Part shown: piece after piece, positions 1 through 11,084 of the stretch
How the letters are laid out: each line of letters starts with the position of its first letter
Position numbering within the stretch: position 1 is the first letter of the stretch
From: Acheta domesticus
Taxonomy: Eukaryota; Arthropoda; Insecta; Orthoptera; Gryllidae
Direction of reading: 5' to 3'
Assembly (NCBI GenBank): GCA_031308135.1
Contig: JAHLJT010008446.1
Span: forward strand, 165,032,006-165,096,005
DNA length: 64,000 nt
Notes under the pieces: generated by a model
Seen by the model: the letters and a program-made list of their open reading frames with translations, nothing else
The model's database searches: none
Told to the model about the DNA's origin: nothing
Translations under genes and position numbers: made by a program

Positions 1-200
1 GTAATTCTTCTATTCCGCCGCCCTCCTTCTTAAGTTTGTCATATAATTCCTGCGACACTGCGCTGACATTTGCTCCAGTGTCAATTAAGATGTCTACCGT
101 TCTATTTTTTAATGTCCCCTGCAGAATTAAACACTTACTCGACGTTACACGATGATCAGGTTCTTCTCTTAGTAAATCGTCCGCTGACACATAAATAGAT
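1..200 (-). CDS. Retrotransposon aspartic protease, N-terminal part (partial)
   Basis: Translating the minus strand from about 200 to 1 gives an open frame with the catalytic triplet in DTGANVSAVS (DTG at about 96-88), preceded by VDILI and followed by a Lys-rich segment ending at the window edge. This is the retropepsin active site of a Pol polyprotein, which self-processes Gag and Pol. The rest of pol lies outside the window. Confidence 0.75.
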
Positions 201-296
201 TCCATTGCCGAAATGGGCACTGTCCTGCCCGTTTCTGCGTCCGGTATATCCCGCCCATCTATCCCGGACGTCATTAGTTTTCCTGCTCAATGGGAC

Positions 297-492
297 TTAC
301 TTCCGCATAATCGCATTTTCTGTCATTTTACCCTTCCAACATGTGTTCTCGCCTCTGTGTTTACGTTCCGGTTTTAGATCCTTCCCCTCCGGCGAATAAA
401 ATTTCTGGTTCCCGCCATTTTGCTTCACCATCCCTTCATTAACACTATTTCGATTATTGTTATTTGCTCTTCCATCCGCCATGGCATGATCT
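297..492 (-). pseudogene. Gag C-terminal tail with degenerate zinc knuckle
   Basis: Beyond the foldback insert the minus strand resumes a basic, Asn-rich tail (DHAMADGRANNNNRNS) and then a region around 300-345 with Cys-Trp-Lys-Gly and, one frame over, Lys-Cys-Asp-Tyr. I read this as a CCHC knuckle broken by small indels. The nucleocapsid knuckle would bind the element's RNA. Confidence 0.5.
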
Positions 493-759
493 ACATTTAT
501 ACTGCGATTTTTGTAGGAAGAGCTCTCAAGATAACTCAAATCCCATCTTCGCGATGGAATATGTCACGGCATTTCGCGTCTTTTCTCGGTCTTGCCGGTA
601 GAAATCGCATGATCGCAAGCACTGCTTCATACAGTCGCGATCGTGCGAAATCTAGCGGAACAACTGTGAATGATACGAAATGCCGTGACATATTCCATCG
701 CGAAGATGGGATTTGAGTTATCTTGAGAGCTCTTCCTAAAAAAAATCGCAGTATAATGT
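493..759. mobile_element. Palindromic foldback insert A (267 bp) inside gag
   Basis: The left arm from 493 and the reverse complement of the right arm ending at 759 match almost base for base for about 110 bp: ACAT-TATACTGCGATTTTT, GGAAGAGCTCTCAAG, then GATGGAATATGTCACGGC. Only a short centre separates them. It interrupts gag, so it inserted after the retrotransposon. It shares its core with insert B at 18968-19162. No clear target duplication was found. Confidence 0.8.
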
Positions 760-975
760 CTGATCGAAACGATCTAATCTCTCTATCAAGTCCTCTGTGT
801 TTGTTGGCATTAAATTCCATAACAAATTCTGAATATTATTTGGCAATTGCCTAATTATAATGCGTATGATCTCTCCCATGTCAGCATTTTCATCACACAC
901 CTTAAAGGCAGCAATTTTCCTTGTAGCAAAATCGCTCATGGTTTCATTCCCGCCCTTATGATATTTCTCACCCAT
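736..975 (-). pseudogene. gag: Gag C-terminal segment, frame-shifted
   Basis: A 79-residue frame continuing gag after the shift near 975. It includes a capsid C-terminal-like stretch (DFATRKIAAFKV, then IRIIIRQLPNNIQNLLWNL) that resembles the end of Ty3/Gypsy capsid domains. It is interrupted by the palindromic insert beginning at 759; the final residues (CDFF) are encoded by the insert's arm, not by gag. Confidence 0.65.
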
Positions 976-2006
976 CAGCTTGACTTGAGCTCAAATTTGT
1001 GACTCTCGTTCCAATATCTCCGCAAGAATTTGACCTTCCATTCCACATAATTCAGCGGTTCCGGGAGTAAAGATTTTAACCAATTTTGGGCCTTGGATGA
1101 CATCGCCTGTTCGACCAAGTTCAATTTTAAACGTTCCGGCACGTTATTCATCCTAAAATAACTTTCTAACTTGTCAATAAATGACCATGGCTGCTCCCGA
1201 GTATCCCCATGAAATTTGATATGACTTGGCAATACTAATGCCGTAGCCGACGCAATGACGCTTCCGCTAAAACTAGTTGCGGCAATTTCTTTTTCTAACT
1301 CTTCGATCTTTCGTCTTAAATCAGCCGTTTCCGTTCCAATTCTGCTTTCTTCCGCCTCCGTCACGGATTTCACCTCCTGACGTATTCTATGCTGTATTAT
1401 AGCATGCGTTTGTTCTATCCTGGCCTCGACCTTCCCAACACGAACATTTTGTTGCTGAGATATCTCAAATACTTCCTCAACACGTGCTTCTACAACCGCC
1501 ATTTTCCCGTGCTGTTGCATCACAACTTGATCTAAATTTTCAACATGTTCTTTCAAATGATTTACTTCTAATTTTACATTTTCTATCACTTCCTGCTGTT
1601 CCCGCAGACCACGTTGTATCTTAGCAGCAAGATGTTCTAATTTACGATTCCAATTACTAAATTCTAAGGCAGTATCTGCTCTAAGCTGAGCCATTTCGTC
1701 CCTCAGTTTCTCCCTGGTGTTACGCAATTCCCGCGTTAAATTTTCATAATTCGCGTCTTGACTGTCAAATCTGGAATTCATATCTGTCTTCATTTGCGCG
1801 AGCATCTGAAGTATAAGGCTATTAGTATCCACATTTTCTTCTGGTAGGTTCGGGACAACATCCTTCTGCACTAATTGTACTTCTTCCTCTAAATTTAGTT
1901 CGACTTCAACTTCCGATACAATATTTATATTTGCAGCCACCCCGTCCTGCCCTTCGCCGCCATTTTCCCCTTGCGCGACTCGAGCCCTTCTCCCACGAGT
2001 TTCCAT
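975..2006 (-). CDS. gag: Gag polyprotein, N-terminal and capsid-like part (broken)
   Basis: A 343-residue frame. Residues about 30-60 are acidic, and residues about 65-250 are heptad-rich and read as a long coiled coil (many E/Q/R/L, few prolines). From about residue 265 comes a retrotransposon gag-like segment (LPSHIKFHGD, then a W-containing WSFIDKLESYF and AQNWL) typical of Ty3/Gypsy capsids. Gag forms the virus-like particle in the cytoplasm. The frame stops at 975-977 while the homologous C-terminal part continues in another frame. The stop overlaps the next ATG (TGATG). The start ATG at 2006 follows the primer site by about 200 bp. Confidence 0.75.
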   Translation of the reverse strand: METRGRRARVAQGENGGEGQDGVAANINIVSEVEVELNLEEEVQLVQKDVVPNLPEENVDTNSLILQMLAQMKTDMNSRFDSQDANYENLTRELRNTREKLRDEMAQLRADTALEFSNWNRKLEHLAAKIQRGLREQQEVIENVKLEVNHLKEHVENLDQVVMQQHGKMAVVEARVEEVFEISQQQNVRVGKVEARIEQTHAIIQHRIRQEVKSVTEAEESRIGTETADLRRKIEELEKEIAATSFSGSVIASATALVLPSHIKFHGDTREQPWSFIDKLESYFRMNNVPERLKLNLVEQAMSSKAQNWLKSLLPEPLNYVEWKVKFLRRYWNESHKFELKSS

Positions 2007-2203
2007 ACTGACACAATGTATTTACAATATCTTAATTCAACACAAATTACACTCACTAAATAATAATATGCTATTTGAAATGGTTGGCATTTACGATTTT
2101 CTACTTTCAAATTATTGTGCACATATTTCAGACTTCGTAATGTTTAATAAAATTTCGTGTTTTAATCGTCTCACACGATTTTATACAAAGTTTTATTACC
2201 TTC

Positions 2204-2224
2204 AGCTCCACGTTGGGAACGCCA
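2204..2224 (-). promoter_or_regulatory. Primer binding site, tRNA-Lys-like
   Basis: Minus-strand sequence starts TGGCG and continues CCCAACGTGGAGCT. This is close to the complement of the 3' end of tRNA-Lys(CUU), with a two-base insertion after TGGCG and one mismatch. It sits one base after the LTR end, as expected for a reverse-transcription primer site. Confidence 0.6.
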
Positions 2225-2225
2225 C

Positions 2226-2791
2226 TGTGATAAAATAATGAATGATTTATTTTATCTAATTTACTTTACTTTGCTAGCTCAGTTCTTTGGTTCTCATGCT
2301 CTCTATACAGAGAAGCCTGGAAGTCTGAAATTATTTATATTTCGAAGGAATTACATACAACGTGGCACAACAATAATTTTGTTTATTAAAAATTGAATTT
2401 GGGATTAACAATATAAATTCTCTTGATTGATCGCGTGCATTAGGTTCACGGTACCGAATTGTCTGGCGTTGTGAAACGATGGCCCCGCAGTTCGTAGCCT
2501 CTTGACTTCCGCGCCGAAAATCCGTCTTCGCGCCGGTCGTCGCCGAAGTCGTCTGCTTCTTTCTTGCTGACTCACTTCTTGCACTATCGTTCCTCAATCT
2601 ATTCTCCCTATTCACGTCGAAGTCCTACTTAAATAATACAGATTACATTCGCGCCGCTACCACCACGATCCAGTCAACCACCAACTCCTGTCCAGCGGCC
2701 CCTTCTGCCCGTCAACAACCTTCGTTACCTAGTAACCGCGACCGTCCAGATTAAAGCGCGGCGTTTGTTTTGTAATATTTTGTATATTACA
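2226..2791 (-). repeat. Putative 5' LTR
   Basis: The block begins and ends with short inverted TGT..ACA-type termini (plus-strand TGTGATAA at 2226, ATATTACA ending near 2791) and abuts the primer binding site, which fixes its inner edge. On the minus strand it has a TATA-like TTATTTAAGTAG near 2640-2626 and an AATAAA signal near 2380. The outer edge is an estimate because no second LTR is available for comparison. Confidence 0.55.
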
Positions 2792-2794
2792 GTA

Positions 2795-3294
2795 TACCGT
2801 AAAGTTTATTTTGAGCTATTTTTTGTTTTTTCAAAAATTACATAATTATAATTTTTTTTGAAAGATCGCTCACATCTTTAATATGCACATTACCAGCAAT
2901 TTGTAAACTTTATTATATTTGTGAGTGTAATTGCTTCAAATAACTTCAAATAAACTATTTTGAAAACTCAAACATTTTCTGTGAAAATGAGCTTCAAATT
3001 TCGCACATTTAGTAGCTCTAGCTTTCTCACATTTTATCTTAAACCGCACATAATTTTTAAAAGAAAATTGCCATTTATGACTAGGTTTTGTATTCTTTAA
3101 TATTCTAAAATTAATGATTCCGTTCTACCAACAGGAAACCGAAAAAATAAGAAAATGCGAAAAAAGTGTACTTTTGGCGGTGATAGATGACAGCTGGCAA
3201 GAAAGAGTTTGTGGCAATTCCCAATAGCTAGCGAATACCCAAGGAAATAGAAAAGTAATACGGGAAAGTCTGTGCCATTCTGTAGCACCACTTG
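2795..3294 (-). repeat. Right half of an ACTAGTGGTGC-ended repeat
   Basis: AT-rich sequence ending in TGCCATTCTGTAGCACCACTT, which reappears at the right end of 3550-4884 and near 48246. It also shares the internal phrases about CAATTTGTAAAC and GGAAATAGAAAAGTAATACG. Noncoding; short ORFs here are by-products of the repeat. Confidence 0.65.
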
Positions 3295-3549
3295 TTATAA
3301 ATTTTCTTATAGATTTCAACTCGGTAAAAACAACAACAACAAAAAAAAATACTGCTGCCACCACAGAATTCACCAAAAATGTTCCATCTCGTCATTTTTT
3401 TGTTACTCTTAAATTTTTCTTTGTATTTAGCGTAAAATTGCTAATTAACTTAAAACATAGCATTCTGCTTTTTGTTTAAAAATGGCCTTAAAAATAAGAC
3501 TTCTCGTATTAATTGTATCAATTATAGCTGAACTTTGCAATAAATGAAA

Positions 3550-4884
3550 ACTAGTAGTGCTACAGAACGGCACAACCTTTTCCGTATTAGTTTTCTAGTA
3601 TATTTTGGTTTGGGTTAGCTATATGGACTGGCCATATGCTCTTGCCTGCTGCCATCCATCGCCGCCCAAAGTACATTTTTTTATATTTTCTTAATTTTTC
3701 GGTTTCGTAATTGTAGAACGGAAATACTATTTACGAATATTAAAGAACAGCAAAACTTCGTCATAAATGGCAATTTTCTTCAGAAAATGTGGAGCCGTTT
3801 TTAAGAAAATGGCGTTTAAGCGATACTCTAAATTCGAAATTTAAAGCTATTTTTCACAGCAACTTTTTGAGTTTTTGAAAAACTTTATTTAAAGTTATAA
3901 GTAACACTTTACCTCACAATTACAATAGTGTTTACAAATTGCAGGAAATGTGACGTGAAAACAAGATTTTCTCCAAAACGGCTCCAATTTTTTTCTTTAA
4001 ACATTTGGTAAGGATAGTGCCTAATGTACCCTATAACATGACATACACACCATATTGCTCTATTCTTTTGTTTTCTCAAAAATTACAAAAATGTAATTTT
4101 TTGACCTGAATCTCTCCCATCGTTAATATTAAATTAGCGATTTGCGTTTAAAATAGGAGATTTGTTCATAAGATTATATTTATGAGTACATGAGCTTTAA
4201 ATAATGTCAACTAAAGTTTCTCAAAAACTCAACTGTTTTCTGTGAAACCAAGCTCCTAATTCCGCATGTCTCAGAAACGCTCAAATGCCATTTTCTCACA
4301 AATGGGTCCATATTTTTTTAAACTATTCGAATATTAATTGTTTCGAATACTTTTCTTCATGTTAAAGTGTGCTAATTGTACTCTTTAATATTAACTCAAG
4401 TTCAATTTGGGGTATTTTTTCAATTTTTCAAAAAATAGACATATATTTTTTGGAAACATCTCTCACACCCTCAATATGCACATTTACAGCAATTTGTAAG
4501 CACTGTTGTATTTATAAGTTGATGTACTTCAAATGACGTCTGATGATTTTTTTTTCGACAATTCAAAAATTTTCTGTCAAAAAGAGCTTAAAATTTCGCA
4601 TTTATAGCAGCGCTTCAACGTCATTTCCTTAAAAACGGCTCCAAATTTTTTAAAGAAAATTGCCAGTTAGGACGATATTTTACCGTTCTTTAATATTCCT
4701 TAAATAATATTTCCGTTCTACTATTAGGAAATCGAAAAATTAAGAAACTTTAAAAAAAGTGTACTTTGGGCGACGATAGATGACAGCTGGCAAGAGTATG
4801 TGTAAAGTCCGAAAAGCTAGCTGAGACCAAAGGAAATAGAAAGCTAATACGGTAAAGTCTGAGCCATTCTGTAGCACCACTACT
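3550..4884. mobile_element. Foldback repeat with ACTAGTAGTGCTACAG termini
   Basis: The left end ACTAGTAGTGCTACAGAA and the reverse complement of the right end AGTAGTGGTGCTACAGAA match. Similarity continues inward for several hundred bases (GTATTAGTTTTCTA, ATCGCCGCCCAAAGTACA, GTAGAACGGAAATA), so the whole is one long inverted repeat. No transposase frame is present. Related ends occur at 3294, 38314, 39853 and 48246. Confidence 0.7.
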
Positions 4885-5115
4885 TTTTTTAAATCTAAGG
4901 TCTATAGATCGAACTATGAAGATTACATTTATTTTATTGGATTGCGTATAAAATACTTTGACGTTTATTGGGAGCAAAATAGTAGTAGTACAGAGGTAAA
5001 AGACTTCCGTGTTTCCTGCCTATAAAACTGAATTGACATTAATTTTTGGAAACGTATTGTTGCTTTCAAGTTTTTTAATATGAAATGTGTTGTTATAAGA
5101 AGAATGTGAGAAGAA

Positions 5116-5185
5116 CGAATGAATGGCTCAGTGTCAATGTGTTGCTCTAGGACTTCGGGAGCTGCGGGCTCGAGTCCTAGTTTTC
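5116..5185 (+). other. tRNA-like module (Pol III A and B boxes)
   Basis: TGGCTCAGTGTCAATG at 5124 fits an A box, and GGGCTCGAGTCC at 5166-5177 fits a B box at tRNA-like spacing. The acceptor arms do not pair well, so it is a tRNA-derived sequence or SINE head rather than a tRNA gene. Confidence 0.5.
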
Positions 5186-5837
5186 GTAGCTGTTTTTTTT
5201 CATTCTACATTACAAAAAAATTCACTAAAATGCAAAATTATGCATTTGTCTTGTCAAAGTTATGTATAATGTGAGCAAAATTTGCGATTGCGAAAAAAGA
5301 ATGCAAACCAGCCATTCTAAAATAATGGTAATAGGTTGTGTGGACGTGCGGCATTGAGATCAATATAATATGATCTTAAATTGCATTCTTCGCAGTACTT
5401 CCGTGTTGTCGATTCCATGTCAAAATGAGATAAGGGGCTCTACGGCGTTGCCGTTTGGTAAGAAAGAAAAATCAATATTTTCAATCGCGGCTAAGCAAAT
5501 TGAACTACTCTGTTTTCAATATTCGACATGGCTCACCATAGCCAAGCCCTACGAGAGCTAGTTATCGCATTAGTAAACCAGGAATTTTGGATTCCTTATT
5601 AATGTCTTCCTTGTATTTCCTAAAGAAGAGATTTATGAATAAACAATTAATATAAAATAATTCTAAAAAATAATTCTAATACATAATTTGGAGAATAAAA
5701 AACAAATATTTCATAGAAAGATAAAAAAGCCCTTTTCATGGTCACCTTGTTTTAAAATCAAAATAATATATTTACGCTTTAGAAAAAGTTTTGAAATACA
5801 GTTAATTTGACAAAAACAAATCACGGATGAGCAAACC

Positions 5838-5913
5838 AATTCCGGGCAAGCACCGGATTCAATCCTGTAGCCTAGGGTTCTGGAAGAAAGGATTCTACCA
5901 CTGAGCCAAACGA
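5838..5913 (-). other. tRNA-like module
   Basis: On the minus strand TGGCTCAGTGGTAGA (5907-5893) is a near-perfect A box and GGATTGAATCC (5865-5855) a B box, about 30 bases apart. The anticodon arm and acceptor stem are poor. Likely a SINE head or tRNA pseudogene. Confidence 0.6.
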
Positions 5914-6105
5914 ATTTCAATTTCTTACATAAACTTACGTATTTAAATTGCTTTTGTAAGTTATTGTGCCAAATTGCGGACAACGTTTAAAATGTCTCCA
6001 ATATATTTAGACAATTACAAATAATTTTGATGTGTGGCATCTTCTATCAAACGGAATTAAAACTTGAATTACTGAAATACATCTCACTAACTAGTCCTAG
6101 TTTTA

Positions 6106-6846
6106 GGGAAACCCACTAACTATTGACCATCCCCAAAACTTCTAAACGGTTCCCGATATCGAAATACAGTTGTCTCTCAACAATGTATAATCACGGTTCA
6201 AGAGAAAAGAGAAATGGTGTAGAGATATTGTATGAAATACTTTAGTTTTGGAGAAATTAAATAATCTTTAGTTTTTCTAAAGGGAACCATATATTTTTCT
6301 CACTAGCAATAGATAGATCATAAGAGGAATGCAATGATGTAACATGTGCTAATATTTTATAGTATTTTGTGTATAAAATTATACATTCTTACATGAGATT
6401 TTAAGCGAAACGTGTAGTTTTTCTGTAACAGCCGTCGCAATTGTCGGGAAGCTGTCCTTCGCGGCCTCTCCCCGCAAAAGTGATGTAGGTAAACTTCCTC
6501 AAAAGCGGCAGATGCAAGGGTTGATACAGGAAATCTCAAGTATTTAATATAAAATCACATGTCCGAAAGTATATTTTTATACTCAAAATACTATAAAAAC
6601 ATTAATACATGTTAAGTCATTGCATTCGTCTATGAGCTCTCTATTGCTAGTGAGAAAAATACATGATTCCATTTAAAAACTTACAGATGATTAAATTTCT
6701 CAAAAACTAAAAATATTTCAAACAATATCTCTACGGCAAATCGATTGCCCCATGATTCCGCATTGTTGAGTGAAAACTGCATTTCGATATCGGGAACCGT
6801 TTAGATTTAGACGTTAAGGGGGTGACCCTTAGTTGGTGGGACTCCC
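6106..6846. mobile_element. MITE-like element with long terminal inverted repeats
   Basis: Starts GGGAAACCCACTAACTA and ends with the inverted counterpart (GGGAGTCCCACCAACTA on the minus strand). The arms share AAACGGTTCCCGATATCGAAAT and then TGAGAAAAATA...GTTCCATT. The centre (6360-6540) is a short unrelated stretch. No transposase and no clear target duplication. Fragments of the same family lie at 10330-10440 and 15500-15640. Confidence 0.7.
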
Positions 6847-7346
6847 AATACATTGCTTGCATGTACACACGAAAACTGTTGAACAGATAATAAAAAGAAT
6901 AATGCAGTTTTATACATCCTCCGACAAAAAATAGCGGTTTGTTTTGGTTTCAATTCTGAATTATACTGTTGTCCCACAACAATTGAACTTCTTCTGATGA
7001 GTGGTTAACGGTTCAACTTGGAAATGAATTCCAGTCGCTAGAAATCTTTCGTGATGCGTGATTCCCTTCCCGAGGAAATTTCTTTTATGCATTTCTGTTG
7101 ATGGTGATCATTTTATTTTACGAGCGCATTTTCATGGTAGGTTTTGACGGTCTACGATATAAAAATAATTTTATTTTTGTAAAGGTAAGAGTAATAGCGG
7201 AATACATTAAAAATCCTTTTTCCTTGCAATTTACCTATATGTCGCGCACGCGGGCGGTGTTTGGATCGCCTTCTGAACACTTTTGCCTGCAAAATCTGTC
7301 GACTGAGTTTAGTCGGTGAGGGTGGCCAGGTATATCTTAGGGGACA

Positions 7347-8618
7347 TATACAGGGTGAGTCACGTAACTTTAGCACCTCCTGTAACTTTTGAACGGTTGA
7401 AGATATTGCAATGCAGTTTTCACGGAAGTGAGTGAGGGAATACGGCTAATTTATATGTGTATTGATTTCTCTTTTATCTCTTGTATTTTACGAGATATTT
7501 GAGGTAACTTTGTTTTTTCAAATGGAACTATAGATATTTTTTCAGTCTATCATGACAAGCGTATAATGACGAATCCAAAGATATAAATATTGTCATATGT
7601 TAGATAAGCATTTTTTTGAGTAATTGTGATTTTTTTGCGACTAGTGTTTAACGGATATTTTCTTTGTAACTGTCAGGCCCACAAGGTCAAGCAGCGCTCC
7701 CCCAGCAAACGCGGGGTCGGGGAAGGGAAGGGATTTAAGTACTTGAGGATACGAAAAATATTCACAAAACTGTTGCACTTTTTTCTGAACTCTCCTTTTC
7801 ATCTTAATCCATTTTCAGTAATTTGGGTTTCTTAGGGATTGAAAATACGGATTTGTCTTAAGTAGTATTTATTGAAATAAGATTATTTCTATCCCTAAGT
7901 TATTATTATATTCGTATTAACATTGAAATTGTTTGCTCAAAATATACAATATATTTTGGTACAGTTTTAATTATTTATTTTTATTGTGCTTTGTTTCAAG
8001 ATCCCATTACTACGTATCTTATGAAATCCCATTAAATGGAGTTGAAGTTATAAACAATTTTATTACAATACAAACTTATGACAAATTCTTATTTTCCATC
8101 CTTTAATTCCTTCAATCAAAGAAAGACGAAAATGTGAAAATGCAGAAGGATGGAAAGCACAGTTCAGGAAAAAACTGCAATGGTTTTGTGAATACTTGGA
8201 ATACTATGTTTCGTATTTTCAAATAAGATCCCTCCCCTTCCCTTCCCTTCACCGGGCGCACGTGTGCTGGTGGAGCGCTGCATGACCTTGTGTGGTGGAC
8301 TATTCAAAACGTCCGTTAAACCCCGGTCGCAAAAATCAAAATTAATCAAAAAAATCCTTATCTAACATATAACAATATGTACATCATTGGATTCGTCTTT
8401 TTACGCTCGTCATGATGGACTGAAAAAATATGTATAGTTCCATTTGAAAAAACAAAGTTACCTAAAAAATCTCGTAAAATACAAGTGATAAAATAGAAAT
8501 TAATGCACGTATCAATTAGCTCCTTTCCCTCATGCACTTTCGTGAAAACTGCATTGCAATAACTTCAACCGTTCAAAAGTTACAGGAGGTGCTAAAGTTA
8601 CGTGACTCACCCTGTATA
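7347..8618. mobile_element. Long-TIR foldback element, copy 1
   Basis: TATACAGGGTGAGTCACG at the left and its exact inverse at the right bound 1.27 kb. Each arm is over 500 bp, with an AT-rich spacer between them. It is the inverted-orientation relative of 49270-50543. Short ORFs in the arms (7626-7835 plus, 8164-8349 minus) also exist in the other copy. No flanking duplication is evident for this copy. Confidence 0.8.
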
Positions 8619-8853
8619 CCAATCGTATAGTGCTTGTATTTTTTCTTTTTCTTCAAATTTCGAGCGTGGATTGTGATTTCGTTAATAAGTGCTTGAGTAC
8701 TCTTGCAGGAGCACTCGTACGAGAGCGGCTTGTAGGAGCCGTCTGAACACAGCCGCGCGCCTACTTAACACTGCCTGCCGGCACAAAAAAAAGGAAGGCA
8801 TTTTTGTTTAATAGTATATTACACCGACATTTCTACATTTATTTCCTCAAATG

Positions 8854-8856
<3 letters not shown>

Positions 8857-8897
<41 letters not shown>
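8857..8897. repeat. (ATT)n microsatellite
   Basis: Uninterrupted ATT triplets forming the tail of the SINE-like unit on the minus strand. Confidence 0.95.
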
Positions 8898-9155
8898 TGC
8901 GGATAGGCCATATTTGACTACGCTACACGTCATCTTTCGAGGTCCGGAGGTATGAACATGTGTAATTATGGAGATCAACTTTTTACGGCTGTATCCCTTG
9001 ATAAGACGCCTTGAATTATAAATAATGAGGTAATAGGATGATAACGAGGAATGAAGAGACGATCACAAGTAAGACCATGCCTACTCAGGACTCTATTCTG
9101 TAGCGTCCTCGGCGCACACGACGGTTGCCGTAACCGTCTGCGCCACGAGGCCGGC
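8857..9155 (-). mobile_element. tRNA-derived SINE with (AAT)n tail
   Basis: On the minus strand it begins near 9155 with GGCCTCGTGGCGCAGACG (A-box-like) and AGAATAGAGTCC (weak B box). An unrelated body follows, and the unit ends at 8897-8857 in a run of about 13 AAT triplets. A head-body-simple-repeat order on one strand is the SINE layout. The family is not identified. Confidence 0.5.
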
Positions 9156-9189
9156 GTTGTTGTTGTTCGTATTGTTATTGTTATTATCA

Positions 9190-9620
9190 TTATTTGAATT
9201 GGGTGTTCACATATCTAAGAAGTTGGCTTTACATTGTTGCAGAAATTGTATGTCTCCACGAGGATACATAACTCTAATGATAGAACTCATTAGGGAGAAC
9301 AAATTTTACTTGAAGCAAAAAACGTCAATTTTGCAGTTGTGGGAAGACGCCGAGAAAAATTCACACTTTTGCAATTTTCGAAAATTCAGAGGTAACCGTG
9401 AAAATCGGACCTACGCCATTTTTGTAAGTGTATTTTACTCTATTGTTAAAAGAAATTTAAAGAAAAATTTGGAGCCTTTTGAGAAAATTTTGAAAATGTC
9501 TGGGGAGCTTCATGCAAAGTACCCCAATGTTTGAACAAAGTTACTCAAATTCGCGGCGCCTCGAGTGGAAGCAGATCGATCGGAGAATATCCATTTTGGT
9601 GAATGCGTAGGTTAATTTAT
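9190..9620 (+). repeat. Fragment of the hairpin-tipped repeat body
   Basis: Matches 42120-42380 (CCGTGAAAATCGG, AGTGTATTTTACTCTATT, then the GATCGATCGG...GAATATC segment). The 125-residue frame at 9157-9534 lies inside this repeat and has no recognisable domain, so I do not call it a gene. Confidence 0.6.
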
Positions 9621-11084
9621 CATATCTCCCTGCTCTAATAATTGGTTTCAATTTTCTTTGTTCAAAATTCTCCTTGATATATTAGTAAAAGTGCGGGGCA
9701 AAAGTCATTCTGAACAAATATTTCAGAAGAGTAGTTCTACAATACACATTTTTTTTCTTTTTATAAATTTGTTACATTCATGCATAAAGGAGGAAATATA
9801 TTAACAGTAAAGAATATTAGAAACTTGCAGCCATTCTATGTTCTGTTTAATTATCTCGCGAAATTACTGTAAAACATCTTAACCTATTGACTCCCTTGCC
9901 TTCTACTTGAAATGTTGTAAAATGTAGGCTTGTTTCTGTCGCCGTTACAAATTAAGGTCAATGCTTGTTAGGTCTGAAAATGGCCTTTAATATTTTCTTT
10001 CTTAAGCTGACAGTTTCTTACATCATTCTTTTCGACTTATTTTAACATTGATGTCCGTTACTAAGCATTCCCTGCCATGATTACATTATTCACGCATACA
10101 TCCCATCACTTTCTTACCATTGCAGTCTAAAGTTCGCGGCACCGCGAAGGCCAAGTGTCTCAAACGCGATCGCCGCACTGGCGTCTTAAGGCAAATATTT
10201 CCCGTACCAACAACTGTTCATAACTTCAAATCAAGTTTAGGTAAAATATTTGTTACTCTATATTTCTTTTAAGTTAGTAACAACTTAGATATTGTATATT
10301 GTATAGATATTGACATTGTTGATTCAAATAATCTAATCATTTCAGTAAAAAAATCTATGATGTTCCATTAAAAAAATCAAATATTGTTCAATTTCGCCAA
10401 AATTAAAAATGTTTCAAAGAATATCTCTGCTACACAACACATGCATCGTGGATTAAATGATAAAAAATTATCTATATTCAAACTTCGCTAGTTATTACTT
10501 ATTATTAATAAAAATCGAAAATATGAAGGTCCAGAATGTATCACTAGGGTGTTTCGAAATAATTCCTTACATCGCACTGCGAATTTCGGCAGCAGTCTCG
10601 TATTACCGAGTAGCATTTTCTGCAATTTTGACGGTAATAGAGAAATAGATGGAATTAAAACTCTCTTCTGGTTAGCTCAAACAGGCACTTCAAAAAAAAT
10701 CAAGAAAACAATCCGATAGATAAACTTCTTGATACAAAATTTTTAATTAGTAATAATATAATATGTGCCACCGCTCCGTCAAAATGCATTTTGCAAAATA
10801 ATTTGTTTATAATAGATTTCATCACTAGACGATAAAGATATCAGCGTGCAGTTGGCACCATTCACTAAATATAGACAAACACGCAGTGAAATTTTACTTT
10901 CACATTCGCAGAGCAACAATTTCGGCGTTTTGATAATTTATTTATAACGCAGACAAATTATAATATCGTAACGACAGTTCAAAGAAAGTATTAAGAATTC
11001 AAAGAAAATGTTGAAAGATAAAAATGAGCAATAGTTCCTTAGCAACAATTTCTACAGTTTTGCCGTAAGTCAGAAATAATAAAA
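9621..11084. other. AT-rich stretch, mostly unannotatable
   Basis: No gene or domain recognised. 10330-10440 resembles the inner arm of the MITE at 6106-6846 (AAATATTG, AGAATATCTCTGC). A short GC-richer patch at 10130-10200 has no open frame of note. Confidence 0.4.

Larger units (their letters stand above)
1..2791 (-). mobile_element. Ty3/Gypsy-type LTR retrotransposon, 5' part (runs off left edge)
   Basis: Read on the minus strand this gives, in order, an LTR-like block, a tRNA-Lys-like primer binding site, a gag with coiled coil and capsid-like region, a degraded zinc knuckle and the start of an aspartic protease at the window edge. That order is typical of Ty3/Gypsy elements, although RT and integrase lie outside the window, so the superfamily is inferred. 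The copy is dead: gag is out of frame near 975 and a foldback element is inserted at 493-759. No second LTR is visible. Confidence 0.8.

Noticed and set aside
9157..9534. 125-codon plus frame
   Set aside because: Lies mostly in the hairpin-family repeat body; the matching region at 42120-42380 does not preserve it as a protein.
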